This document shows, piece by piece, positions 15,301 to 28,636 of a DNA stretch of 64,000 nt (its first letter is position 1; each line of letters opens with the position of its first letter). The position numbers and the translations under genes were made by a program. The notes below the pieces were generated by a model, which ran no database searches, had not been told where the DNA came from, and saw only the letters and a program-made list of their open reading frames with translations. This DNA comes from Nautilus pompilius (taxonomy: Eukaryota > Mollusca > Cephalopoda > Nautilida > Nautilidae), in NCBI GenBank assembly GCA_018389105.1, contig JACATO010002186.1, positions 1,936,501-2,000,500 on the forward strand, read 5' to 3'.

Positions 15301-18300
15301 ACCTTAGGCTGGGAAAAAAAAATTACGTACTTGGTGGGGTTCAATTGCTAATCCCCTTCGAAGTGGGTCCCTTGTGCCTCCACACACTTAGCCCAGCGAT
15401 CCTTCCACTGTTCAAAGCACGTCTGGAATGCTTCTTCTGGAATGGCTCTCAGCTCTGCTGTCACATTCTGCATTATTTTCCTCTCGGCTCTCAAAGTGGG
15501 AGCCTTTCAGTGGCTTCTTCATTTTTGGGAATAACCAGAAGTCAAAAGGAGCCATGTCTGGAGAGTAGGCAGCCTGGCGAATGAGCGAAATGCCTTTGCC
15601 AAGAAACCTTGGATCAGTTGTGACAAATGAGCCCGGGGCGTTGAAGCCCACAGATCCGGTCTCTTGCGCCGAACTGCATCACGAAGATGTCAGAGGACTT
15701 CCTGATAGTACTCCTTTGTAACTGTTTGTCCTTCTGGTGCGTATTCGTGATGCACAACGCCTTGGTAGTCGAAGAAAACAGTCAGCATCACCTTGATTTT
15801 GTTCTGGACCTGACGTCCTTTTTTGGGCCTTGGCGATGTTGGGTGCTTCCACTGTGATGACTGAGCTTTGGTTTCCGGGTCGTACCCATACACCCATGTC
15901 TCATCTCCAGTTATCACAGTATTCTGGAACTCAAGGATCCCTGTTGGCAGTATCCAGCAGGTCCTGCGCAACCTCAAGACGAAGTTGTTGTTGTTCCTGA
16001 GAAAGCAGCAGGTGCACAAATTTCGCTGCCACTCTGTGCAAACCCAAATCCTCCTCTAAAATTGCATGTGCAGAATCTTTACTGATCCCAACCTCGTCAC
16101 CAATTTCCCGCACCATCAAACAACGATCCTCCATTATCAAGGTCCGCACTTTCTCGATAACAACTGCATTGCAGCTTGTTGACGGCCTCCTGGAATGCTG
16201 GTCACTCTCCACTGATGTGCGGCCATCTTTGAACCTGTTGTACCATTCTTTTATTTGGGTAACACCCATGGCATTGTCACCAAAAGCCTGTTGAATTTTG
16301 TGAATTGTTTCCGCTTGGGTATCTCCAAGCTTTTGGCAAAACATGATGCAAGATTGTTGCTTCACACGTTCCGTCATCACGGGCGAAATGAAAATGTGAT
16401 GAGTAAGTAGTACAGCACCTCACATGCTGGCTGCCTGACAGCGACTAACACATCCAGCAAGCCCGCCAAAAACCACGCATGCGCATGAAGGCATGCGGCT
16501 CCACCATGCACACTTTTGCCTCCCTAACGTCAGTACTTCCCATGGGAAAAAATAAAGTCGGATACTTTTTCGACAGACCTTGTATTAATCTTTACCATGT
16601 GAGCTTTATCATGTTTTGTTGTAGTTAACTTGGGATTTTACTGACTGATTATTTAAGAATTCAACATTCTGTCTATCATGCCATGTATGTTCACTGTTTT
16701 TACAGGCTGTCTAGCATTACCTAAGATCAACTTACAGTTCCTCACCTTGCACGACTATTTGCTGAGGAACTTCAATCTTTTTCGGCTGGAATCCACTTGT
16801 AAGTTTTCTGAAATGGATTGCATTGATTGAAGTGTAATGTGTAGATGATATCTTGAGGCTGGGGTAGGGTGGAGAGAAGGGTAAGAATACTAAATAGGTA
16901 GATTCTGTGATTTAATAATAGAAATAAGGATTATTACTTTCTGGAGTCTGATTGTTAATGATGTAGAAGTGTGAAGACTTTTCAACTTCATTTAGTTTGC
17001 TTTCATTGCCCTTAATTACAAGGGATTGCTGGACTTATTATGTCAGGCAATAACATTTACATCTCTCTCTGTTGGGAAGTTTCTGACTATGTGGTAATTA
17101 TTGCAGGCTGGTGGAAAATGGCTTTGGATGTAGATGATGTTTAGGCTAAACCAAGAACCTTAAGTTTTAGTGGTCATGGTTAGAAGAAAATGAACTAGAA
17201 ATGTGTTTATAATTTGATTTTTGGTGGGAGCTTTGTCTTAAAAATCACTTCTGACATGAGTATAAAATCAAATGTTGTCTGTGATTGTGGGTTTCTGGTT
17301 TCCAGTATCAGAAGTATATGGCTATGATATCTAACTAGTGCTGATGATAAGGCCATCAAATAAAACAGGACCATATTCAGTATCCATCTCAGGCTTCTCT
17401 CCAGGAAACTTTTCCAGAATGGTGCCAAACTTACATATGTATGATATACTTAATAACAGATTTTTCCCAGGTCCTTGAGTAGCCAAAAGGGGATAATGTC
17501 ATGATTGATTGTTTCTTCTGCAGTCCATACTCTGGTGTCAGCACTAGAAAAATTAAAAAAATATATTTTGTGTTAATGTTAATTATATAAGGTTAACAAT
17601 TTATTTAAACCCAGGTAATTTCTTGAATGCTATATATATATATATAGCCAATTACTTGTCTTTTTCCATGATATTAGCCAATTACTTGTCTTTTTCCATG
17701 ATATTATTATTATTATTTAATTTTTGAAAATTTATTTTCAAATGAAAATCTGTCAACAGTCTCAGCCACTTTCTGTACAAGGATGTTTGGCAGGGTTTTG
17801 ACCACAAACTAGTGCTCTCATGATATTTGCTAAAATGATTCATTCTCAATGGAAAATTGCATTTTGGGCACAAAAGTTTATCATGTGGGAATATAAGTTG
17901 CTTTCAAAATATGGTGTGGCATGCTAACAGCGCTTTAAGGTGTATCCTGTATCCTGCTTGCTGTCTGAAAACACAGGTTCATCCTGGGGGACAGTTTATA
18001 TATATGCTTAGTGAAACAAACAAATTTTAAGGTTTATTCTTTATTTGTCTTTTTACTTTCTTTCTGAAAATTATCACAATACTATTGGAGTTATGAATTT
18101 AAGATAACATAATAAACACCAGTTTTTCTAGCTTTAAACTAGGCAGTTACTCCTTTACACACAACTTTTGAATATAGATGCTGCAGTTAAACTGATGTAG
18201 TTTCCTTGATATGGTTTGGTAATTATTTAAAAAATATTTTTTGAAATTTATTTTTTAGATGAAATAAGACAAGATATCGAAGATGCTATAACTCACATGA

Positions 18301-21300
18301 AGCCATGGTTTGTATGCTTTATATACAAAGGGTTCATTTAAAAAAAAAAACTGGTCAAAGTATTCCTACTATGAGGGCATGCAATTTGACAATTAGACAA
18401 AAGTGTGGTACAAAGGAAAATAGAGCAGAAAACCCTAGGAAGTTCATGCTGATTTACTGAAGTAAAAGTCTTGTTATTTCAGTATTTTTTCCTCTTTCCC
18501 TCATGATCTGTGTGTGCTGGATGAAAGAAAACTTAAGGACTGTTTAGGTTTATTTTATGTTCGATAGTTTAATTTTTAATTTTTTTAAAAGGTATTTTGT
18601 GTGTTTAGAGAAGAACCAATTGTGAGCAGATCCCACGGTGAATGGCTGCCTGTTTTGGAGATCAGCTTTTCTTTGGAAGTGAAAATAATGCAGCTGAATT
18701 ATAGACAAAAGTAAATTCAGACTGCCGTTGTTCACTGTGTCATGATGTGCAATGGACTATCTTACCAAAGTAATCCTCGTTGGGTATTTCTGATTTGTTT
18801 ATTGACAGCGGCACATCACAAGTGTGTTATGTTGTTGAGCACAGCTCAGTCTTCTTTACTCTGAGAGTCCACTCTCATTTGGCTTTAGGTGATTTCTTTT
18901 ATTGTCATACAGCATAATAAAAGTTTGTTTGTTTTTTTATTACCTTTTTGTCTGTTATTTATACATTTTTTATTGAGGAATTAAAGAATGTAGATTGTGT
19001 CTTGTGTTGTAGGCTAGCTGAAGATGGCAGCTGTCTGTTTGGAGGGTGGGCTAGAATGGCACAGCCTATTACAGCGTTCAGTGTGGTGGAGGTAAGTGAA
19101 CACACTGTTGGCGAGGTGTTATTATTATATCATAAACATCTACATTTTGGAGAGTTAATAAGCTCCACAAAGCTTCAAAGATTTCAAAACAACTCTAAAT
19201 AATAATAATAATAAGCTAGATATTGAAATTTGGAGCTGAAACATTTTCTGACCTGACACAACCAACCTGCTGGATGGATGTTGATTGAATAGATAAATTT
19301 TTTTTTTTCTTTTAGGTAGCTAAACCTAAAATTGGAGAATCCCACCCAGCTCAGGTGCGAGCTGATGTCACAGTTAACCTGAGTGTCCGACCTGAAATCA
19401 AGACCGAGTGGGAAGGTAGGTCACTTATGAGTATTCAGGGGTAGCATGCTAACGGAAACACTTAGTGGCAGATTCATAGAAGAAAACGTTTTGAGTTCTT
19501 GGGAAAATTCAGACAAATTCCCCTGACCACTGTCTTTAAGTGTGCTGTACGGTTGATTATTGTTGGCTGTTTGTCTGTTGCAGCGTTGAGAAAACACGAT
19601 GTTGCATTCCTGATTACGTTGAAGCCAACTCTTGCAATAGGGCTACCTTATGATCCTGAGAAGCCCTTTATTCCACAGGTTGGTCTCTCGTATGTTCGTG
19701 GGTGTGAAATAGAAGGAATGTTGGATGACAATGGGAAAGTGATCGAAGAAGGTAAAAGGATATTTATTCTACATGGTGTTCTCTGTTAACTGTAAGATTA
19801 TTTTTGTGCACAAAAGGGCTTTAAACTTGTTTTTTTGGATTTGCTGTGGAAGGTTCATGGTTGATTGTTCAGTATTTTTCCTATGCATTTTTGAGGCTTT
19901 ATTTTTTTAAATAGCTCAATTCAAGACATCTTATTGTTAATTGTCATCAGTGCTGTCTGTAACTACAGGTAAACTTGTACAGAAATATTTAAAAATTAAA
20001 TACGGTCCTGTTGTGTTTTTTGTTACCCTATTCCCCAAAATCATTAGAATTGGTCAGGTTTTCAGAAACACGGAATTGTTAAGCCTCATCAGTAGTAGAG
20101 AGTTGCTGTATACATTTTTATGTTTGTTTGGTTTTTTCTCTATGGTCACATAACTAGGACCTGAGCCAAAACCTGAGCTGAAGGGCGACACAAGGACATT
20201 CCGTGTGTGGCTGGATTGTAACCAGTACCAGCAAGACATGGCAAGAACCCTTAAGGGAAATGAGGTAGGTATTGATGAAGGGAAAAATCTCTGATCCGTG
20301 TTTAAATTGAAAACGAAGAAAACTCTTTTGTACCTGTAGATTTATTTAAAATAAAATGGCTGGAAATGCTGTGGGAGAGCTGGTCTGCATTTATAGGAAT
20401 CTAGACAGATGCTCTGTGCTTTTATATAGATTGTGTTGTGATTAGAAGGAAGAAAGGGTGCATCGATAGATGGTGTAGAAAGAAATCACACTAGCATTTG
20501 CAACAAGGTAAGCTGACTAATCAGTTGGTTAATCACTACCTCAGATCATTGGTATCTCTGTTGGTAGCAGACAGGGGGAACTGTGACCATTTTCAGTATC
20601 TTCGGTTAAATATACCTTGAAAAAATACTCCCAGAGGACTGATGGCTGACACTCTCAGAGTTTAACAACTCTGTTTGCCACTGGACTATAACAGTTAGTT
20701 TAACCAGATGTGGGGATTCAAGTGTTTGTACTACCATACAGGATCATTTATGGAAGCCAAACCAGAAACTTGGATCTGTGGACCTAATTTCTACTCTTTT
20801 GTACCCCCAAAACTCTTGACTATTATTACTTTGATGTGTTTTAGGATGTGTATGAAACATTCAATGTGATAATGAGGCGGAAACCAAAAGAAAATAACTT
20901 CAAAGCAGTACTAGAGACAATCCGCGATTTGATGAACACAGACTGTGTTGTGCCAGACTGGCTGCATGACTTGATCCTTGGCTATGGAAGTCCTGATGCA
21001 GCTCATTACTCCAGGTAGGAGTCTGTCCACTTAACAAACTGTTGTTCTTAGTTATCATTTTCCTCTCATAAATCAGTGGTATGATTTTTCAGATGTCAGT
21101 AAATAAAAGCCCTGGAACCAGAATAACTTTATTTAATTGAAGAGCCCTCTTTATGTGGATCTCGAGAAGTAACAGCTGTGCCTTCAATGTTGTTCTTAGT
21201 TTGAGTAATATTTAATTAAACAATCAGCTGAGACAGTTACACTTTAAAGTAAAATCTAACAGCCTAACCCTGCTCCAAAAGAGAGAGTTGTCTATCTACC

Positions 21301-24300
21301 TTTTTGTTGCTAGTGTTCGTTGAACCATTACTGACCAAAGTGAGAGAACTCCACTGGTAAACACACCACTGTTTCTGAGCTACTTGCCTCTGTCTGTTTG
21401 TAGAATGCAAAACCAGATTGCCACATTGGACTGGAACGACACATTTCTTGGACCTGAACACCTGGTGAGCTGCTTTCCTGACTACATCGTTGAAACTCCC
21501 ATAGACTCTGTTGGAGAACTGCTGCCACCTTACAGGTTTGTCCGTGTTGATCATCATCTTAAAACTTTCATCATTGATCTTGTATTTGTTGAAGCTATTA
21601 TATTATTTAAAGTTGACAAATCAAGCAGTGTAGCTACCTCTTATGTTTACTTCTGCCAATAAACCGTCTTTGCTACCAGGACGGATTTCATTTTCATTTG
21701 CCATTTTAAATCTTTTGTCTTTTTGAAGGCCATCAACATAAACAGGTTCTTTTACATAGCTCAGGTGGGATACATCCCTATTAACATAACAGAATATGCA
21801 TTTAAAAAAAAAAAAAGAAAGATTTTAAAAATGTTACATTAGTGCATATGTTAAAGGAAGCAAAGTGTAGAGAATAATGTTTATTATGGGTCTGTGGTTT
21901 TTGTTTGTTTCAGTGTTACAGTTTTAGCAAAAAATGTTCCCATGAACAAACAGGCTGAGAAAGATAAGGAAGAAGAGTTGGCAGTGGAGCAGAAAATTCT
22001 GGCAGTTAAACCTCATGTGATCCCTAACCGTGGTCCATATGCCTACAGTCAGCCCAAGCAGTGAGTAATCTCTGAAAAGCTGGTGCCTTGTTTTAAAGGA
22101 TTCCAGAATACCGCCTTTTGCTATTAAGTTTCATTAGGTTTTGTGAAAATCCAAAAGATTAGCTCATAAAAATGCCACATACAAATTCTTCAGTTGAGTT
22201 GTCTTTTCTAGACCAAGTATTCAAAAATCCTTAGACAAGAAACTGTGTAGTAGTGTTTTTTGTTTTCTAAAAATTTATTAAGTTTTTTTGATAGGAAATA
22301 AAACTGAATAAATGAAGTTAATATGTAAATTTAAATTTGATTTTAAAAAAATTACAAAGGAACTTCTGGTTTCCACTGTGGCGGGACATTCAGGATCTTT
22401 ATACCCTGTCTGTCCAGCTTCCAGTTTTAGACCATACAATTATGTAGAACCCTGAACAGTTACCTTCATATTTTGTGCAGAATGTGATGGTCTATTGAGG
22501 AACAGCAACAAGCTTACGCTAAATGTGATTGGTATGTCTAGTTATTAGAAATACCACCTTTTCTGTAAGAATTAAAGTTTTTGCATTTTTACTTTTCTAA
22601 TATATCTCAAATATGCCTGGTGATGCACTGTATTGTTTTGGGCTACAATCTATAATACAGCACTGCCTCACTAGCAGTTCCATGTCCACAATTTTCTGGC
22701 GAAATCCAGCCAGTTCCAACTAGGTGGTGACTTTTTAGAGTTTGATTGAAGAACCTCATTGTGGAATTTTAATGGAATGCTATCTGATTTTTTGATCATC
22801 TTTACTCATTAGTTTTTCTTTATACATAGGAACACAATTCCATTCACTGCAACTCAGACAGAAGCCATCCGAGCAGGAATGCAGCCAGGACTGACCATGG
22901 TTGTTGGCCCTCCAGGTACTGGCAAAACAGATGTTGCTGTCCAGATTATCTCCAATTTGTACCATAACTTTCCAGAACAAAGAACACTAATTGTCACCCA
23001 TTCCAACCAGGTAGGTTGACTAACTTTCTTTCAGTTTTATCATAACATAACCTGCCACACAAGATTTCTATTCAGGATAGATAATGAATATTTATCAAAT
23101 AGCTAAAAAAAAAGACAGAAATTTTTTTGGTTTTAATGCGCAAAATTCTATTTCTTCAGTTCTTCAGAAGCAGACAAACATAAAATTTTATTTTTATTAC
23201 TCAGCTTTTAAGCAGACTGGCCTTCGAACCATTTACTGACTTGGGCAGATCGGAACCTCACAGGTACTGAATCATAGACACTTGGGTTCTACTTTTGTTT
23301 TTTAATGATGAGCATATTCGTTTGTTTTCCAGGCTCTGAATCAGCTGTTTGAGAAAATTATGGCCCTTGACATTGATGAACGCCACCTGCTGCGGTTGGG
23401 TCATGGTGAAGAAGCACTGGAAACTGAGAAAGACTTCAGCAGGTATCAGAAAAGTGGTTGTTACACATCACAAAAGAAGTGTAAGATGAAAACATTGAAG
23501 GCCAACATTCTTACACATTCAATTTTAGCTTCTGCTTTGTTTAGGTTTTAGCTAAAAAGATGAGCAAGCAATAGTCTACTGGACTGTTTTAGTAGAGGGT
23601 CCAAGTTCAAATCCCAGTTGGGACTGGTTTGCTTTGGCATACCTTCCTGGCACCATTTTTCTCGCTTCCTTACCAGCTGACCATGTGGGTTTCCTCCAAC
23701 ATTTAAAAAGGAAGAATTCTAGTAGAGTTTTCTGAGTGGCGGTTCTGCAGGTAACTCTTGACTGCTGCTCAAGAGCCCTGTCCGTACCTAGGTGACTTCC
23801 TTGGTCATCAAGGCTGATATTCCAAACCTTCCTCTTCTAGCCAACCCCTGCTGTGAGATGTTCTTAGATCTTGGAAGTCAGGACAGGGTTCACCTAAAGG
23901 AGAAAAAAAGCAAAGAGCTAGGTTAGCTTACTACATGTACACACTAGAATAGGGGCAAGTATGCCACACCATAGAGAAGTTTCTGTGGATTTTTGCAGAC
24001 AGTTTCTGAATGCTTAGTGCTTTGTTTTCTTTATGTCTTTAGGTATGGTCGGGTGAACTATGTGCTTGCCCAGCGGCTAGAGCTTTTGCAGGAGGTGGCT
24101 CATCTGCAAGAAAGTCTGCATGTGCCAGGTGACATGTCTTACACTTGTGAGACTGCGGGATACTTTTACATGTATCAGGTAATGGTGCTTAATTAAATTC
24201 TGAAATTCAAGCCTTGGTTCACTCTCTACAATACAGTTTCCATTGTATAGTTTGACTGCAGTTGAATTCTTCCTTACAAGGCCACTTACACATGCTAAAA

Positions 24301-27300
24301 CTATGCAATACTTTTCCCCCCCCCCATTGTAATCCTTAAGATAATCTAAATATTTTCCTCCCTCTTTTCTTTTTTTTTCTCTTTAGTTTTATTTTTTGCT
24401 AGACATCCAAAATCAGAATACATAAGGATGGATTGTGAAAGACCCCATTGTCCTTAACAGAGCTGTTATGATAAGAAAACTGTTGTGAAATACATGGCTT
24501 TCATGGGTGTAGGAACTATGAAAATTTACTGAGCAGACATCTCAATTAAATACTTGTTTTCTTTGATGTTAATCTATTTGCTCAAGCTCCATAACATATG
24601 GTGCCTAACACACACAACTTTTGTGATGCAAATGTGCAATGTTTTACATCATTTATTAATTTTTCATCTAGCTAACATAGTGCACTTTTTTGTTAAAATA
24701 TTTCAGCTGTATATAATTTTGAGCTGCATTTTAAAACTAAAAACAAGACAGTGCAACCGTAAAATCTTTTTAATAATAACAGTAATGTTGTAAACATTCT
24801 GCAGCATCACAAAATGTTTTCCATTATAGCTTTTAGCCTAAATGATTAAAACTAAGAGAGATGGAAATATTTAGAAATGTTACTTCTTGCGAAATTGTTA
24901 AGTTTTGTAATTTTATTTAGGTAATTTTTTTCAAATATTCTTATTGCCAGTCACCAGAACTGCTTTAAAGACAACCAATGGATTTGACTTTATGTCTCGC
25001 TGTCTGTTAGGACTTTTACCTTCATGTAATAAGCACCATGTGTTGTTCACAGAGCTTGATCACAGTACAGTCAGCCTAACTTTCATTGAAAAGTAAAAAA
25101 ACAAAACCTTTAAACAATGTTCATGTTTTTTAGAACACTTTCAAATAAAGCAGGGGTGGACAACAACTTTTCAATGCGGGCCACTTTCATGTGACACCTC
25201 CATCAGCGGGCCACAAAAGTTCAGCATCCATCCCTATACCTTATAACATGAAATTTCTTTATAGGCTTACTCAGATCAATTTGTTATATAGAATTATTCT
25301 ACTTACATGGATGTCAGTAACAAAAAAAAAAGGTCGTGGTCAGTGGGAGATATTGTAGCTCTTCTCTGACACTAACTGAATAATGTTGGGCTCCAATGAG
25401 GTGGTCGCAACTTTGAGCACTACTTGCAGGTTATCATCTGTTAGTCTTGTTCGCAAGGGAGACTTGGTCATCTTCATTAAGGAAAACAATTGTTCACATG
25501 TAAGTGCTTCCAAACATTGAGATCCATTTCTGTGCATTCGCAGTGATATTTGGAAACAGATGCCGGTCCAGGCCCTGATAGAATTGTAGAAGTGGCATCT
25601 CCCTGTGCTTACTCCTCATCGCTGCAGAAGACTGGAGTTCAATTACTTCCACCTGTACGTCACCAGGTACAGTTTCAGCATCCACAGAGAATGGATCTGC
25701 AAGTAGTCTGAATGCAGCCTGTTCATTCCTGAATTGCCCAAATCTGATGGTGAACACCTGCTGCATGTCTTCAAGCACACAGCTGTGACGGCCCCAGTTG
25801 TAATGCTTGTGCAGAAAGGCGTCTTGGCATGCTGGAAAGTGTGTCAGATTCCTTTTAACTGGATTGCAAAAAGTTTCAGTTGAGATTATTCAAGTGTCCA
25901 GTGAGGTCTGTCAAAAAGGCAAAATCAGCAATCCAGTCAGCGTCCTCCATGACTGAAGTGTCCTTATCTCTCTGCTGTAAAAACAGTTTGGTCTCATTTT
26001 GCAGAGCAAAAAATCATTTCAAAACATTACCATGACTCAGCCACCTCACTTCTGTGTGATAGAGAACGTCCCCATAAGCCTCACTGACGTCCTTCAGAAA
26101 AGACTGCAATTCTCTGTGATTTAGTAATCTTGCATGGATAAAATTAACAGTAGATATAACAAAGTCCATTATATCTTTGAATTTTAAATGTTTTGTGCAC
26201 AATGCCTCCTGGTTAATTATGCAGTGGTAATCTTTTAGTTGTGCTGTGAGCGGTTTTAGGCGCCTCTTCAGACATCCAATGAAGCCATTCATCTCATCGA
26301 TCATGGCGGGAGCACCATCGGTTGTCACAGCTACTAACTTATTCCATGGTAAATTTAGATCCTCAACTGTTTTTTTTGAAGGCACTGAAAATTTTGGACC
26401 AAATTGTTCTGCCATGCAAGGGCACTAGTGATGCAAGTTCTTGATAGACTTGACATGCTTCAGTGACACCACAGATAAATATTGAGAGCTGTTCTGCATC
26501 AGTATTATCTGTGCTCTCATCCAGAGCAGCAGAAAAATACATGATGTGATTCATTTTGTTTCTTCACTGATTGTATGAATTATTGGCCATGTCAAAAATG
26601 CGTTGCTGAATGCTTGTTCATGAAAGACTAGTGTCGTTAAAAACATCTTTGGCCTTAATCAGGCGAAGTACGTCACATGTCTCCATACAGTCTTTCCCAA
26701 ACTCACCGTCGGTGAAGGGATGGGCAGATTTCGCGATAAGTTTAGCAGTCCTGTAGTTGGCAATGGTAGCTGCCTCGGACTCCTTCCTTCTCTTTTCAAA
26801 CACGCTTTGTTGACACACCAGTTGCTTTTTCATGACTTCCATCTTTTGCGTAATGTTCTCGCCTTGTAGATCGCTAAGTTTTGGGTGTTTTGTTTCGTAA
26901 ATTATATTCTTTTGCCAGTGCTATGCATTCCAAACACACTAGGCATGTGAAAGTGCCAGGTCTTGAATCGAAAAAAAGACTTGGGCGACCATTCTGGATT
27001 AAATTTCCTGTGCTCATGATCAACCTTTCTTGTTTTACTTGCACTTGGTTTTGACAAAGACAAGTTAGCTCCTGGAGAAATAATGTTTGCCTATTCAGGT
27101 TGTTGGCACCTAGCTTATCTAGGGAGCAGAGCTGAACTGGTGTGCATCCGGTGCTTGGGTCGCTGTCTCTGTAAGTACCTTTTGCTGACTGCCTGCCCAC
27201 GAGGTGTGGTGTGTGGCAGTTTCGTGTTTTCCCAGGTGGAACACCCAAGTGGCATTAGCCTATGGCAATGCAACCTCGATTGCATCAGCTACACTTGTGG

Positions 27301-28572
27301 TCACAGTTCAACTGCCAGCCTCTGTCCATGGCAGCAGTCGGTGGCCTGTGACGCAAGCATGAGTCATCGCTGTGACAATAGTACGCGACGAATAGTGAGT
27401 AAATGGCGGTAAGCGAGGGTCAATGACGCTTGGGGATGGGAAGTACAGTTCCTTACAGTATTCAACTGTGGTTAGGTTTGTAACAGCAAGGTCTCTTCTT
27501 GGTGATTATGGTCTCCACACTGGGTGTGTTGGTCCACTGGAGGATTTCCTTGTGGGGCATGCGATCCCCTCAGGTGATGCTGGCAATGAAAGTGAAACTC
27601 CTTGAGGTATCACCAATGTTGACGGTACAGGGTCCAGCACTCAGCGCCATATGTCAGTGCTGCCAGGCATGTGATCTGGTAGACAGGTACCTTGGTCAGG
27701 GTCTGCAGGTTACACAACCATTTAAGATGACGAAAATATGAGCTGCAGAAAATGTGATGACGATTAAAACATTGGAAAACAACCACAGGGCGTCAATGTA
27801 TCACATTTAACTAATTTATCTAATTGAATTAGACATGGCTGCTATATTTATTTTAAAATGTTTTCAGGAACATTCATTGGCGGGCCGTATGTTGTGCACC
27901 CCTGAAATAAAGCGTTAATATTTTTACGAAAGTTCAAACAATACATGAATATGGCTGATTTATTAATTGTTCTATGTGGTAATAAAAATATTTTGCATAA
28001 TCAATCCACATTAGTGCTTCAATCAGATTTGTTTAATTGCTATCACCTAGTATTATTTTTGTATTTTGATTGGTATTCATTGTTTCAACTCACCGTAAAT
28101 AGTAATAATGCATTTACTGATGCTAATTTACATACTGTATTCGTCTTCATAATGTTTCCATTTTTAAGAGATTTATAACAAGTGAAAAAGCAATACTACT
28201 CTCTGAGTGAACAGCTACTAATGTGTTGTTTTACTAATGTGTTTACCAACATGAAGTTGTGTCTCAGCTTTTACTTTTGTTTACCTTTAAGTCTACAAGC
28301 CCAGAAAATCTTTTGATGTACTGAGACTTTTTCAATACATGTAGTGAACACTACTTTGCACTAGTGTGAAATTTTTGGTGGTGATTTTACACAGACATCA
28401 TCATCATCTCTCCTTCCTTTTTAAGATTCTTGCAAGATGGGAGGAATTCTTAAGCAAAATCAAAGGATCAAGAAACAAGGTACCTTTCCACAGCCTCTTC
28501 CAAGCTTTCATTCAAAAACATTTTGCTCCAAACTGTTGAGTGGAAAATAAAAAGAAAGTTCTCTTGCATAGA

Positions 28573-28636
<64 letters not shown>

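Larger units (their letters stand above)
25151..27904 (-). mobile_element. hAT transposon (2754 bp) with perfect 8-bp target duplication
   Basis: Ends are CAGGGGTG... and ...CACCCCTG, flanked by identical AAATAAAG at 25143-25150 and 27905-27912. The minus strand carries a decayed transposase of the GTF2IRD2/ZBED-like hAT group. A LINE fragment sits inside, near the N-terminal side. The element occupies most of AQR intron 26. Confidence 0.93.

Noticed and set aside
20530..20790. Possible fourth SINE copy
   Set aside because: Some tRNA-like words (GGTTAAACTAACTG) but box A and B are not properly spaced and the body does not match the other copies.
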